Shown: positions 29,859 through 39,295, counted from the first letter of the stretch. The stretch: 64,000 nt of DNA from Paenibacillus anaericanus (GCF_003994475.1 NZ_RZNY01000007.1:62001-126000), one strand, 5' to 3'. The notes: generated by a model not told the origin, from the letters alone. Numbers and translations are program-made.

Positions 29859-30849
29859 TTACGGACTGACGAACAACCAATTCATGTGGAATAACTTCTG
29901 ACTCAATATTAGTTTTATTTTGAATCGAACCTATCAATTTCAAACAGCCTTCTTTCCCCATTTTATAAAAGGGTTGTGCTACGGTTGTAAGGGGAGGGAT
30001 CGACATATAAGAAACAGTAGAATTATCATATCCTACTAATGAAATATCATTAGGTACGCTAATACCATTCTCAAAACAAATTGAAATGATACCTAAAGCA
30101 GCTTCATCACTTGCACAGAATACTGCTGTAATAGGAGCTTTATCCTCAATAAATTGCTGCATTGCTGATTTACCTGACTCAAAACTAAAATCCCCAGCCT
30201 TAATTAGATTCAAGTCTACTTTTATCCCATGATCTGTTAAAGCTTGAATGTATCCATTAATTCTTGGTGTTCCTGCTATAGGATCCACAGGATTAGCTCC
30301 TGCCATACCAATGACTCGATGGTTATTCTCAATGAGATAATTTACGGCTGTATAAGCAGCACTAAAATCATCAACTTTGATGTAAGGTGTATCCTCACGA
30401 TTTGTTTTTGTAGAGAGCAAGATAAAGGGAATGTCGAGAGACGTCAATGATTCTATCTCTGCTTCGTGTAATTCGACAGAAACAATAATGATTCCATCTA
30501 CCCTGCGTTCCCCCATTAAATTCAAACTCTCATTAATTCGGCAACCATTAATACCTGCATGGGTTAATATAACGCTGTATCCGTACTCATAAGAAGCATC
30601 TTCTATACCATTTACAATGTCACCATAAAAATTCGTAGCAACATCAGGCATAATCACACCGATTATGTTTGTTGATTTTTGCACCAGACTCCTGGCACTT
30701 TCATTTTTTCTATATCCTAATGCTTTTGCCACAGCCATAACTTTTTTCTCGGTTTCTTCATTGTATCCGCCAAGATTATTAATTACTCGAGAAACTGTTG
30801 CGGTTGATACACCAGCAACCCTTCCAATATCCTTAATAGTAGCAGCCAT
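29845..30849 (-). CDS. LacI-family regulator of the dextran locus
   Basis: 334 residues. N-terminal helix-turn-helix (ATIKDIGRVAGVSTATVSRVINN) with hinge helix, then a periplasmic-binding-protein-like effector domain (INIIGVIMPDVATNFYGDIVNGIE ...). The ATG at 30849 follows GAGGGGTGG at proper spacing; a longer frame to 30915 runs through the operator and is rejected. Two copies of the palindromic operator lie in its own promoter region (30865-30880, 30922-30933) and one before the transporter operon, so it should repress itself and the sugar genes until an isomalto-oligosaccharide or derivative binds. Confidence 0.92.
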   Translation of the reverse strand: MAATIKDIGRVAGVSTATVSRVINNLGGYNEETEKKVMAVAKALGYRKNESARSLVQKSTNIIGVIMPDVATNFYGDIVNGIEDASYEYGYSVILTHAGINGCRINESLNLMGERRVDGIIIVSVELHEAEIESLTSLDIPFILLSTKTNREDTPYIKVDDFSAAYTAVNYLIENNHRVIGMAGANPVDPIAGTPRINGYIQALTDHGIKVDLNLIKAGDFSFESGKSAMQQFIEDKAPITAVFCASDEAALGIISICFENGISVPNDISLVGYDNSTVSYMSIPPLTTVAQPFYKMGKEGCLKLIGSIQNKTNIESEVIPHELVVRQSVKKIS

Positions 30850-30864
30850 ATATCCACCCCTCAT

Positions 30865-30880
30865 AAGTAAACGTTTACTT
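30865..30880. promoter_or_regulatory. Perfect palindromic operator
   Basis: AAGTAAACGTTTACTT, a perfect 16-bp palindrome just upstream of the regulator's ribosome binding site; binding here would give autorepression. Confidence 0.78.
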
Positions 30881-30921
30881 ATTTTAAAAGGCAATAGAAA
30901 TAATCTATAATTCACCTTTGG

Positions 30922-30933
30922 TTAAACGTTTAC
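30922..30933. promoter_or_regulatory. Second operator copy at regulator promoter
   Basis: TTAAACGTTTAC, one mismatch from the GTAAACGTTTAC core, about 55 bp (five helical turns) from the copy at 30865-30880, a spacing that would allow looping or cooperative binding. Confidence 0.6.
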
Positions 30934-30974
30934 GTAACATAGATTACCACCCTTCTTTTTTTTTGTCAATATGT

Positions 30975-30988
30975 TTAAAGCGCTTTTT
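30975..30988. promoter_or_regulatory. cre-like site upstream of regulator gene
   Basis: TTAAAGCGCTTTTT contains the AAAGCGCTTT core of strong cre sites, with mismatches at the outer positions. Possible CcpA control of the regulator; moderate support. Confidence 0.4.
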
Positions 30989-31072
30989 TTCACCAGTCCA
31001 TGCGATGGACATTAGAGGTTTGTATAGATAACGGGTTCTTTTAACTCATCGTTCCGAAAAACTCTCATAATC

Positions 31073-31117
31073 AAAAAAAACGCCTCCAAGGAGTTCTAAA
31101 GAACCCATGAAATGCGT
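31073..31117 (-). terminator. Terminator of the phnCEE operon
   Basis: Minus strand: ACGC...GGTTC-TTTA-GAACTCC...GCGT hairpin followed by eight T residues. It lies 32 bp past the stop of the second phnE gene. Confidence 0.82.
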
Positions 31118-31148
31118 CTTATATAGGTTTGCTCAACGTGATTATCTA

Positions 31149-31958
31149 TTATCCATTTACTAATTTATTGCGAACTTTATTCGAAACATATTCCACAATT
31201 AAAATCAGTACAATAAGACCAATTAGGATAGATCCTACCTCCGGCCAGCGATACGCATTCATCGCAAAAATAAGTGGGGCACCTATCCCTCCTGCTCCAA
31301 CTATTCCGAGAATAGCAGCATCACGCAGATTCATATCAAATCGATAAATAACGATGGACGTAAACAAAGCAGATAATTGTGGTAAGATACCATAACGAAT
31401 TTTCTCCATTGTGGTACAACCAATGGATTCCATGGATTCAAGCACCGATGTATCTAACTCTTCAATAACATCAACATATAGCTTAGATAACATGCCGACA
31501 CTTATTAAAGACATCGTGAGTACACCTGTAAATGGTCCTTGCCCTGTCACACGAATGAACATTAATCCATACACAATTGCTGGAATTGTCCGAATAATAA
31601 TTAATAAGAAGCGAACAACAAAGGCTACTGGTTTCGGCACAATATTGGACGCCGATAGAAAAGCAAGCGGAATAGCTATCACTGCCCCAACAATCGTTCC
31701 TAAAAAGGCGATTGCCATAGTTTCAAGCAATAAATATAAGACACCGCCTGTAGTCAAGTTAAACAGCAGTCCCGTATCTGGTTGAACTAGTCCCATTAGA
31801 ATATTCTTCGCGATGGAAAATCCATTTTCTGTTATATTATCCAATTGCACTGCTGATGTTGACCACAAAAAAATAATGAGGACTATCACAGTGATTATAA
31901 ACTTAGGCAGACGACGGTTAGTGGCTTTTTGTAATTGTTGGTCTATAGTATTCATCAT
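31149..31958 (-). CDS. phnE: PhnE-type ABC permease (second)
   Basis: 269 residues, about six membrane helices. Typical PhnE sequence marks: RTIPAIVYGLMFI, the loop ESMESIGCTTMEKIRYGILPQ (equivalent to the EAA motif) and FDMNLRDAAILGIVGAGGIGAPL. ATG 31958 has AGGTGAAG ahead; it starts 8 bp after the first permease ends. Imports phosphonates or phosphate esters with PhnC. Confidence 0.9.
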   Translation of the reverse strand: MMNTIDQQLQKATNRRLPKFIITVIVLIIFLWSTSAVQLDNITENGFSIAKNILMGLVQPDTGLLFNLTTGGVLYLLLETMAIAFLGTIVGAVIAIPLAFLSASNIVPKPVAFVVRFLLIIIRTIPAIVYGLMFIRVTGQGPFTGVLTMSLISVGMLSKLYVDVIEELDTSVLESMESIGCTTMEKIRYGILPQLSALFTSIVIYRFDMNLRDAAILGIVGAGGIGAPLIFAMNAYRWPEVGSILIGLIVLILIVEYVSNKVRNKLVNG

Positions 31959-31966
31959 TTCTTCAC

Positions 31967-32782
31967 CTACATCAGTTTCTTTCGGAAATATTCACTGAGC
32001 GTCTCAATCACGAAAACTGTACAAACAAGCATCAACAAAATCATGCCTACATTCGCATAGTTTCTCCATCCAAGACTCTCATTTAACAATAAGCCAATTC
32101 CACCTGCACCAACGTATCCTAATATAGAAGCATACCGAACATTACCTTCGAAACAGAACAATGATGTCGATAAATAGTTAGGTAACACTTGTGGAAATAT
32201 GGCATATCGGAACGACTGAATCGTCGTTAAACCCATCGCATTCATGGCCTCATAAGCACCCATATTCGCATTTTCGATCTGCTCGTAGAGCAATTTACCT
32301 ATATAAGCAATCGTAAACAAGAAGATCGCAACGGTTCCTGCCATTGTTCCTAACCCAAAAATAAAGGTAGCGATCAGTGCTACAACTAAAGTCGGTAAGG
32401 TTCGCAGTATACTCAGTATAAATTTCGTAACAGCAGGAATCCAACGACTGCGATTAATATTGCTTGCTGCTAACATCGCTATTGGCAATGCAACAATGGC
32501 ACCAAGCACAGAACCGAATAAAGACATTTTTATGGTTGCAACTAATGGTTCCCAAAGTTTTGGCATATACTCCCATGTTGGGGGCACCATATCTTTTAAA
32601 ATGAAAAAGAACTGATTAATTCGTTTAGCCAATCTTTGCAGGTCAAAATCTGTGATTTGTACGGAAATATAGATCAGCACAATAAAAGCTAATATTGTGA
32701 TCGGTGTCATCGATCGTTTTTGGATCACAACTTTACCATTGGGAAGCTCTATTGTTTTAGGTGGAAACAGCTTCGTTAGCAT
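31967..32782 (-). CDS. phnE: PhnE-type ABC permease (first)
   Basis: 271 residues, about six helices, with PhnE hallmarks [39 protein letters not shown] and [23 protein letters not shown] 32782 lies inside the end of phnC (26-bp overlap), with GGAGG 11 bases ahead. Forms a hetero-pair with the next permease. Confidence 0.9.
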   Translation of the reverse strand: MLTKLFPPKTIELPNGKVVIQKRSMTPITILAFIVLIYISVQITDFDLQRLAKRINQFFFILKDMVPPTWEYMPKLWEPLVATIKMSLFGSVLGAIVALPIAMLAASNINRSRWIPAVTKFILSILRTLPTLVVALIATFIFGLGTMAGTVAIFLFTIAYIGKLLYEQIENANMGAYEAMNAMGLTTIQSFRYAIFPQVLPNYLSTSLFCFEGNVRYASILGYVGAGGIGLLLNESLGWRNYANVGMILLMLVCTVFVIETLSEYFRKKLM

Positions 32783-33491
32783 GGCTAGTGCTGCCTCCTT
32801 TATCTACTTGACCATTGTAAATAAGCTGTAGCACTTGATCGTTCACATCTTGAGAAGGACCATCATATACAATTTCACCGGCCCGTATTCCGATGACACG
32901 TGTGGCATAAGCCAATGCTAATTCGACATGATGAATATTAATAATTACGGTCATATTCATCTCTTGGTTAATTCGTCTGAAATCTTCCATTACTTGATTG
33001 GCAGTAACCGGATCTAAGGAAGCTACCGGTTCATCTGCTAGAATAATCCCCGGGTTCTGTGCTAGTGTTCTTGCCAAAGCAACACGTTGCTGTTGTCCTC
33101 CAGATAATTGATCTACACGTACGTAAGCCTTATCTAGAATGCCGACTTGATCTAGCGACATCAGTGCTCTTTTCTTCTCATCAACTGTAAATATCCCTAA
33201 CGTCTTACGCCAAAACGGCATTTCAGGTACGAACGCTACGAGTACATTATTAATAACGGAAATTCTTGTCACTAAGTTAAAGGATTGAAAGATCATTCCG
33301 ATCTTTCGACGCAACTGACGGATACCTTTTCCTTTGAGCTTACTAATCTCTACACCCTCAACCGTCAATGTACCTTCCGAAATATCATGCATTCGATTAA
33401 TGCAACGTAATAATGTTGACTTACCAGCGCCTGACAAACCTATAATGGCAACATATTCACCCTGCTTAATTTTCAAATTGATATCTTTCAA
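32757..33491 (-). CDS. phnC: PhnC-type ABC ATPase, 5'-truncated
   Basis: 244 residues from the only possible in-frame start, TTG 33491. Walker [11 protein letters not shown] loop (MIFQSFNLV), signature LSGGQQQR, Walker B IILADEP and the H-loop region (INIHHVELA) are all present, so the catalytic core is complete. However the protein begins at [10 protein letters not shown], which in PhnC proteins is about residue 20-25: the first strands and the A-loop aromatic (usually in a YPNG motif) are missing. In frame, the sequence upstream reads only 13 more codons before a stop and contains no ATG/GTG start or ribosome binding site. A PhoP-type promoter sits directly upstream, so the transcript would be nearly leaderless. 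Probably poorly translated or inactive. Confidence 0.8.
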   Translation of the reverse strand: MKDINLKIKQGEYVAIIGLSGAGKSTLLRCINRMHDISEGTLTVEGVEISKLKGKGIRQLRRKIGMIFQSFNLVTRISVINNVLVAFVPEMPFWRKTLGIFTVDEKKRALMSLDQVGILDKAYVRVDQLSGGQQQRVALARTLAQNPGIILADEPVASLDPVTANQVMEDFRRINQEMNMTVIINIHHVELALAYATRVIGIRAGEIVYDGPSQDVNDQVLQLIYNGQVDKGGSTSHANEAVST

Positions 33492-33506
33492 TGCTACTAA
33501 TCCGTA

Positions 33507-33556
33507 TATAAGATAAATGTAAAGAATTTTTCAACTTAATGTTAAGATATTGTTAA
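33507..33556 (-). promoter_or_regulatory. PhoP box and Pho-type promoter
   Basis: Minus strand hexamers TTAACA (33551-33556), TTAACA (33540-33545), TTGAAA (33529-33534), TTTACA (33518-33523) and CTTATA (33507-33512) recur every 11 bp exactly. Four TT(A/T/G)(A)CA-like repeats with 11-bp phase are the hallmark of PhoP-phosphate binding sites in Bacillus; the last hexamer falls at the -10 position. This would switch the operon on in phosphate starvation. Confidence 0.82.
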
Positions 33557-33587
33557 ACCATTTATTTCAAACAATTCATTTGATAAA

Positions 33588-33618
33588 TTGACATCCTACA
33601 CTCTATTGACCTTATAAT
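33588..33618 (+). promoter_or_regulatory. Promoter of the nucleotidase gene
   Basis: TTGACA (33588-33593), 19-base spacer, TATAAT (33613-33618). Both hexamers are perfect but the spacing is long. Start codon follows 33 bp later. Confidence 0.55.
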
Positions 33619-33651
33619 AAAATACTATTAAAAAATTAAGAGGTGTAACTT

Positions 33652-35208
33652 GTGTCTACAGAACAAATTCAAATACTCGTAACAAGTGATGTCCATGGAT
33701 ATCTCATGCCTACAACTTACCGTGGTATAACCGAACCCGTTGGTCTTGCTAAAGCCGCGAGCCTCATTGAAAACTTACGACAACAACGTCCGACCATATT
33801 GATTGATAATGGAGACCTTATTCAAGGAAGTCCTTTAACGTATTACCATCAAAGATTTCACCCTGAACAGTCCAACCCCATCATCAATGCTGCGAATGCG
33901 CTTCGCTATGATTTAGCCATATTTGGCAATCACGAATTTAATTACGGTTTACCTGTATTAGAGAACACGATTCAAGCTTCACAATTTCCCTGGCTATCAG
34001 CCAATATATATACCAAAGACGGATCAACCTGGATGCAGCCTTATGTTATTCAAGAAGTTGCAGGTATTCGAATCGGCATCATTGGCATCACTACTCAACT
34101 TGTCCCTTTATGGGAGGACCCTAGTCATATTGAGGGCTTGATATTTGAGGATTCCTTTGAAAGTGCTAAAAAGTGGTTGGGTATTATGAAAGAACAGGAG
34201 AACGTTGATATTACTGTAATATGCTATCATGGGGGCTTTGCTCATGATCTAACATCAGGTAGCTTACTTGAGCCAGATACAGGGGAAAATGTAGGCTATC
34301 GCATGTGTAAAGAGCTAGATTTCGATATTATGATTACAGGGCACCAACACCGTGAAATATGCACCCAAGCATTCGGGAAATCGATCGTACAGCCAGGAAC
34401 CAAAGCTGTCTGCATAGCTGGAATTACCATCGATGTGGAGATGATCAACGGTACAATATCATCTATTCAGCATGAGCCTAACTTATATTATGTGGATGAT
34501 CAGACACCGCTTGATGAGCGAGTAGTACGTGAAGCTCAGGAAATGCATGATTTAACGGAACAATGGTTAGATGAACCGATTGGCCACATTCATGGAAATC
34601 TGCGATATAACAATGCTTTTGATGTAAGACTACACAAACATCCCTATATTGAATTTTTACAACATGTACAAATGCATGTGACGAATGCGCCCATTTCCTG
34701 CACATCTCTATTTCATGATCAACCAGGCGGATTTAATGAACAAGTAACGATGCGTGATATTGTCACGAATTATATTTATCCCAACACGTTGAAAGTACTG
34801 CAGGTGACGGGGCAGCATATTCATGATGCTCTTGAACAGTGTGCATCCTATTTCACCATTCAAGATGGTCAATTAACAATTGATCCCTCTTTCCTTCACC
34901 CAAAAGCACAGCCATATAACTATGATATGTGGGAAGGAATTGAGTATGTGATAGATGTGCGACAGCCCGTTGGTCATCGTATCTTGAGCATCAACTATCA
35001 AGGGAAACCATTAGATATGCATGGCAGTTACGAAGTGGCTATGAATAATTATCGAGCAACCGGCGCTGGAAATTTTCCGTACTTCGCAGACTGTCCCGTC
35101 GTAAAAGATATTCAGACCGATATGACAGAAATTATTGCTGATTATTTCGCTGAATTCCCTGTAATACAAGCTACTTGCGTACCGAACTGGAAAGTTATAT
35201 GGGAATAA
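33652..35208 (+). CDS. 5'-nucleotidase / cyclic phosphodiesterase family
   Basis: 518 residues, GTG start (33652) behind AGAGGTG. N-terminal calcineurin-like phosphoesterase domain with metal-binding motifs TSDVHG, DNGDLIQGSP, GNHEFNYG, CYHGG and TGHQHRE, then a C-terminal 5_nucleotid_C domain (about residues 335-500). Members hydrolyse nucleotides or 2',3'-cyclic nucleotides to release phosphate. No signal peptide, so it is cytoplasmic, unlike the classical secreted enzymes. Divergent from the Pho-box-controlled transporter, which fits phosphate scavenging. Confidence 0.9.
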   Translation: MSTEQIQILVTSDVHGYLMPTTYRGITEPVGLAKAASLIENLRQQRPTILIDNGDLIQGSPLTYYHQRFHPEQSNPIINAANALRYDLAIFGNHEFNYGLPVLENTIQASQFPWLSANIYTKDGSTWMQPYVIQEVAGIRIGIIGITTQLVPLWEDPSHIEGLIFEDSFESAKKWLGIMKEQENVDITVICYHGGFAHDLTSGSLLEPDTGENVGYRMCKELDFDIMITGHQHREICTQAFGKSIVQPGTKAVCIAGITIDVEMINGTISSIQHEPNLYYVDDQTPLDERVVREAQEMHDLTEQWLDEPIGHIHGNLRYNNAFDVRLHKHPYIEFLQHVQMHVTNAPISCTSLFHDQPGGFNEQVTMRDIVTNYIYPNTLKVLQVTGQHIHDALEQCASYFTIQDGQLTIDPSFLHPKAQPYNYDMWEGIEYVIDVRQPVGHRILSINYQGKPLDMHGSYEVAMNNYRATGAGNFPYFADCPVVKDIQTDMTEIIADYFAEFPVIQATCVPNWKVIWE

Positions 35209-35252
35209 TTCACACGTTCCTTTATTAACACCCATACTGGGCGCACGACAAA

Positions 35253-35285
35253 AAGAGCATCTCATTCGATGAATGAGATGCTCTT
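35253..35285. terminator. Bidirectional terminator
   Basis: AAGAGCATCTCATTC (35253-35267) and its exact complement 35271-35285 with a 3-base loop, between convergent genes; A and T tracts flank it (TTTTT on the minus strand). Confidence 0.88.
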
Positions 35286-35293
35286 CATTTACT

Positions 35294-36703
35294 TTACAGC
35301 TCTTCTCCTCGCGTCTCAATAATATGCTTATACCAATGATACGACAGCTTCTTCTTACGGTTTAAGTTATTATTATGATCCACGTAAATAAATCCGTACT
35401 GCTTTTTATACCCATTTAACCAACTTAATAGATCAATCACTGACCATGCGTAATACCCTTTTAAATGAATACCTTCTTCAATTGCACGCTTAATCACTTG
35501 TAAGTGTTGCTCTATATATTTAATACGAGGAACATCCACTACTTCGCCATCAATAATCGGATCCTCATCACCAAGACCATTTTCTGTTACGTACATTTTA
35601 ACATCACCATAGCGCTCTTTTAACATATGCAGTCCGTCTAGAAATCCTTGAGGTGAGATTTCCCATCCCCATCTTGTATATGTTTTATCTTCCATTTTTA
35701 CGGTCCGATAAAAACCATCAAAGGACGGGAGGCCTGGAGTTAGAGTAGATGTTTCTCTTGAATGTTCCATAGATGAAACAGCTTCGTGATTTTTTGCTAC
35801 TCGAATCGGCTGGTAATAATTAAGTCCTATAAAATCATTCTTTCCGGCATTCCTTTTTAACGTTGCTAGTTCTTCTTCTGTCCAACTTGGCGTCCAGCCT
35901 TTCTCCTGAAGTTGCCGAGCCACATACGTCGGATATTCTCCTTTTAAAATAGGGTCATAATACCAGAAGGTTTCATATTCATTGGCATGTCTGGCGGCTA
36001 ATACATTCTCTTTGTTATCATCTACGCTGTAAGCCGGTAAGAACACATGTGTAATACCAATTTCACCGTAATGATTCAATGCCTTATAAACTTCTACGGC
36101 TTTGGCATGTGCATAAAATACGTAATGTGTCGCTTGAAAATACTTCTTCTCATCGTTTTGGATACCAGGAGGATGTGCCCCTTTTAAATAACCTAGTCCG
36201 CAAAACATAACCGTTTCATTAAAAGTAATCCAATGTTTGACGCGGTCACCAAATGACCGAAAACAAATTTCCGCATACTGGACGAAGGCTTCAGCTGTTC
36301 GCTTATTCGTCCATCCCCCATCTTCCTCAAGTGTCAGAGGCAAATCCCAGTGATACAGCGTAACAAATGGAACAATCCCATATTTTAAACATTCATTAAT
36401 TACATCATTATAAAATTCCAAGCCTTTTTCATTGACTTCTCCGTCTCCTGTTGGCAAAATACGTGCCCATGAAATCGAGAATCGGTACGACTCAAGTCCC
36501 ATCTCGGCCATTAATTTAATATCTTCTTTATATCGATGATAATGATCTATCGCTACATCTCCGTTTGTGCCCTCATACGTTTTCCCAGGAATCTTTGAAA
36601 AGACATCCCAATTCGTTAACCCTTTACCGTCTTCATTCCATGCTCCTTCTATTTGATAAGAAGCCGATGCTGCTCCAAATAAAAAATCATGTGGAAACTT
36701 CAT
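35294..36703 (-). CDS. GH1 beta-glucosidase (BglA-like)
   Basis: 469 residues, full GH1 length. Acid/base Glu163 in TFNET and nucleophile Glu374 in YVTENG; N-terminal signature FPHDFLFGAASASYQIEGAWNEDGKG region intact. No signal peptide: cytoplasmic enzyme acting on beta-glucosides. No PTS Lys/phosphate-binding signature was checked in detail, so 6-phospho-beta-glucosidase is less likely but not excluded. ATG 36703 with GGAGG ahead. A single gene with its own terminator. Confidence 0.92.
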   Translation of the reverse strand: MKFPHDFLFGAASASYQIEGAWNEDGKGLTNWDVFSKIPGKTYEGTNGDVAIDHYHRYKEDIKLMAEMGLESYRFSISWARILPTGDGEVNEKGLEFYNDVINECLKYGIVPFVTLYHWDLPLTLEEDGGWTNKRTAEAFVQYAEICFRSFGDRVKHWITFNETVMFCGLGYLKGAHPPGIQNDEKKYFQATHYVFYAHAKAVEVYKALNHYGEIGITHVFLPAYSVDDNKENVLAARHANEYETFWYYDPILKGEYPTYVARQLQEKGWTPSWTEEELATLKRNAGKNDFIGLNYYQPIRVAKNHEAVSSMEHSRETSTLTPGLPSFDGFYRTVKMEDKTYTRWGWEISPQGFLDGLHMLKERYGDVKMYVTENGLGDEDPIIDGEVVDVPRIKYIEQHLQVIKRAIEEGIHLKGYYAWSVIDLLSWLNGYKKQYGFIYVDHNNNLNRKKKLSYHWYKHIIETRGEEL

Positions 36704-36879
36704 TTATAAATCCTCCATTTTTATGCCAATTCATATAATTCATTACTATGTATTTAGCTTATAGGTACAAATCACAACGAGAATGTACACTTATTATCGA
36801 CATTTAACAAATGGACTATACCAATTCATCCCAGCAGTTCAGTAAACTATCAGACACTCTTAAATTAGGAATGAGTTCA

Positions 36880-37155
36880 ATGGGGAAGTTTATGTTGATG
36901 TAAATAACCAGAACGAGTTGTCAAAATTTTGGACAGAAAAAGCAGGGTTCTCCTCTGAGACAGATACCGGTAATTAGTTTCAAAGACGTCGCCTGAAGTC
37001 AATCTGGGAACCCCTTCATTATTGTATTTTTCGGATGACCTTAATCAAATATATAAAGATTTTTCAGATAAAAAAATAACCCTCGGAGAAATTTCAATGT
37101 GCCTGATGGAAGAGTATTTAACTTTGCTGATGTTGCTATAATAGAAAAAAAGTAA
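36880..37155 (+). pseudogene. Decayed VOC-family (glyoxalase-like) gene
   Basis: Reads as pieces of one small VOC protein in shifting frames: VDVNNQNELSKFWTEKAGF, then after a stop and a gap FSDDLNQIYKDFSDKKITLGE, then NVPDGRVFNFADVAIIEKK and stop at 37155. Compared with the related fragment at 39767 one T is missing in the ATGTTG(T)ATGTAAATAACCAG start. Stops and at least two frameshifts rule out a working gene. Confidence 0.75.
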
Positions 37156-37513
37156 TCAATAAAAATATATTATAGCAGGGTTTCCTTTAATAGAAGCCTT
37201 TTTCACTAAGAAACAAGATTGAGCATAAATCGATTTTGACTAAGAATACTGTCAGTTCTCAATATTCAGTTACAACTAAAGGAGGCTTCTCATGAAGTTT
37301 AATTACGTATGATGAGTTGGTGGTCAATTGTGGTCAGCGATGTGTCTAGATATATTAAAACGCCCTTCTCCATCAGCTCTCCTCACTTCCATAAGCCAGC
37401 CATAAGTTTCTCATCCAGGACTACTCATATACTGGAGAGTTAGGTATTTCTAAATCAATACTGTAAAGCGAAGTATTTATGTTTATATCTATGTCGCCGC
37501 AAATAAAACTAAA
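37156..37513. other. Intergenic, no gene recognised
   Basis: Only very short frames, one with a good AAGGAGG (37280 region) but stopping after six codons. No element recognised. Confidence 0.4.
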
Positions 37514-37547
37514 CAAGCTGACTCCGGTTGAGACCGAAGCCAGCTTG
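37514..37547 (-). terminator. Terminator of the secreted-protein gene
   Basis: CAAGCTG (37514-37520) pairs with CAGCTTG (37541-37547), with an inner CGGT/ACCG stem; TTTAGTTTTATTT follows on the minus strand. Confidence 0.78.
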
Positions 37548-37564
37548 TCGGGTAGGATTTTTTA

Positions 37565-38290
37565 TCAAATTCCAAAAGTAATATTGTAGCCCTGGGGACC
37601 AGTATCATATCTATTGTAACTATCACCGCCAAGTGTAAATCCAAAAAACTTAAGATCTACACCCATGGATTCTGTAGTTGTTGTCTTAAACACAACAGTA
37701 CCCGTTGTTGTCATTTTGTTACAAGGAAATTTGTTTGTTGATCCAGTTGGAACGGTAGTAGCGTGAGGAGATTCTAGATCGAAGTTTCCGCTTCCAGCAA
37801 TAGGAGACCAGTAGGTATCCTCTACAGAGTTAATTTGGGCAAAGGAACCTTCCTGCCAGCATGTATAAACAGTGTAAAGTCTTGCACCTGCAAAATGCTT
37901 ATCGTTATAACCTTTATCATAAAATGTTTGATAAGTAGTTCTCGAAGTATACGTCCCAGAAATTTTAGGGGTCACTCCTCCAGCAAGTTTATTTGGAGTG
38001 GCTTTGTACTCAACGATTTCCCCATAATCTGTAACAATCTTTCCTGTTAATTTTTCTATAACTATTACTTTAACACCATTATCAATCTCTTCTCTCACAA
38101 AATTGTATAATTTCGGACTATAAGGTGTTTCAATTGTAAAACCTTCTAATTTCAGTTTATATACCACTTTTCCATTCTTCTCAGTTGCTCCTATTGGATT
38201 GTCAATACTCTTTGCAGATGCCCCCATTACTGAACATAGAAGTAACAATACAGCAAGACTTAGTGAAAAAAATAACTTACTATTCCTCAT
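37565..38290 (-). CDS. Secreted hypothetical protein, 241 aa
   Basis: Clear Sec signal peptide (MRNSKLFFSLSLAVLLLLCSVMGASA, cleavage after residue 26). The mature part is Thr/Ser/Gly and aromatic rich with beta-strand character and two Cys residues that could form a disulphide (CWQEG and FPCNKM). No family recognised. ATG 38290 follows AGGAGG. It is divergent from a small membrane-protein gene at 38399; the pairing could be meaningful but nothing in the sequence proves it. Confidence 0.8.
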   Translation of the reverse strand: MRNSKLFFSLSLAVLLLLCSVMGASAKSIDNPIGATEKNGKVVYKLKLEGFTIETPYSPKLYNFVREEIDNGVKVIVIEKLTGKIVTDYGEIVEYKATPNKLAGGVTPKISGTYTSRTTYQTFYDKGYNDKHFAGARLYTVYTCWQEGSFAQINSVEDTYWSPIAGSGNFDLESPHATTVPTGSTNKFPCNKMTTTGTVVFKTTTTESMGVDLKFFGFTLGGDSYNRYDTGPQGYNITFGI

Positions 38291-38398
38291 TTATACAATT
38301 CCTCCTTTTTTTGTATAATTAAATACAAAATATAACATCTAATAGATTTATTGTAAATACAAAAATAATATGTTACTCTTAACCCAGTCAAATATTTT

Positions 38399-38647
38399 AT
38401 GAAGGGAATGGATAAATTGGATGATTCCGAGATTGATTACAAACAGCAATTAATCAATGTAGCTAATCAAGTTAGTAATGTCAGTTCAACGGTTAGTAGT
38501 GGTTCATATCAAATATCGAGTAATATTAATAAAGTAGACAATAGTCTAGGTACCACTAATCTTCTTTTATTTATTTTAATTATAGTTATAGCTTTCAATA
38601 CTTTAGTTAAATGGAAGATCGCTACAAAAAAAGAACAGGGAAAATAG
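38399..38647 (+). CDS. Small single-helix membrane protein
   Basis: 82 residues from ATG 38399: a polar Ser/Asn/Gln-rich N-terminal half (possibly helical, QLINVANQVSNVSSTVSS) followed by one hydrophobic helix (LLLFILIIVIAFNTLV) and a basic tail. Start uncertain: neither this ATG nor the ATG at 38408 has a spaced ribosome binding site, while TTG 38417 lies 9 bases after AAGGGA and would give 76 residues. Layout resembles holin-like or small toxin/immunity proteins, but that is only an impression. Confidence 0.5.
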   Translation: MKGMDKLDDSEIDYKQQLINVANQVSNVSSTVSSGSYQISSNINKVDNSLGTTNLLLFILIIVIAFNTLVKWKIATKKEQGK

Positions 38648-38794
38648 TATTTTATTGCTTCTTAAATTCACTTATAATTATGCTTACTGTATACAACATT
38701 GACCTTATGGTGATTCTCAAAATGAATTTTACACTTAATCATTTTGCAGAATTATCTTATTCAAGCAAATATCGGTACGGTTACCTTGACTATA

Positions 38795-38838
38795 ACCCGT
38801 AGGATAGACACTCAAAGTGTCCTACGGGTCATTTTTCT
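38795..38838 (+). terminator. Strong terminator downstream of small membrane gene
   Basis: ACCCGTAGGA ... CACT pairs with AGTGTCCTACGGGT (ends 38829), followed by ATTTTTCTTTT. Confidence 0.85.
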
Positions 38839-38974
38839 TTTAATCAAGATATTGAATAGCTAGAGATGGGGTATGATCATAAACGGGGGGAATACTAATG
38901 AGTAGATTGTATCGGAGAATGCAATCACGTAAGCACCAGCATTTAAGATTGCAGCAGCTACCCGTACAAGGAAG

Positions 38975-39027
38975 GTCAAACTCCACGGGAGACATTCCTT
39001 CGATCCGCTTTGACTTGACTATCATAA
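38975..39027 (-). pseudogene. Possible IS3-type transposase tail fragment
   Basis: The minus strand reads VKSKRIEGMSPVEFD, like the RIKxKLKGMSPVEYR end of IS3-family transposases, without any of the catalytic core. On the opposite strand a 49-codon frame (ATG 38898 after GGGGGG, stop 39047) overlaps; only one can be meaningful and neither is certain. Confidence 0.3.
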
Positions 39028-39167
39028 ATAGCATCTATATAAATTAATAAAATTACGAATAAGGGTAGTGGCACGCTCTTAAGAAGCTGAATATTCACTT
39101 CGAGGATACTCTCAAAAACTATGTTCACAGAAAATGTGGCGTTTTTGTGACTTGCTATATAAAAAAG

Positions 39168-39212
39168 GACCCCAAGGGGTCTCCCAGGCTGTCGAGACTT
39201 TCTCGACAGCCT
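39168..39212. terminator. Two adjacent hairpins
   Basis: GACCCC-AA-GGGGTC (39168-39182) followed by a 12-bp perfect stem AGGCTGTCGAGA (39186-39197)/TCTCGACAGCCT (39201-39212) with TTCTTT after it. Placed just before the IS1182-like fragment; may belong to it. Confidence 0.55.
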
Positions 39213-39295
39213 TCTTTATGACCTAATTATTTAAGACGACACCGCGTTAACGTTGTATAATATAGGTAACTATTATAGAACGGATGGTATTCTAC

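Noticed and set aside
38611-38802. 63-codon frame after the small membrane gene
   Set aside because: No ribosome binding site; its end runs into the terminator stem. Possibly coding but unsupported.
38898-39047. 49-codon frame with GGGGGG ahead
   Set aside because: No family, and the opposite strand carries a likely IS3 tail in the same bases; could not decide.
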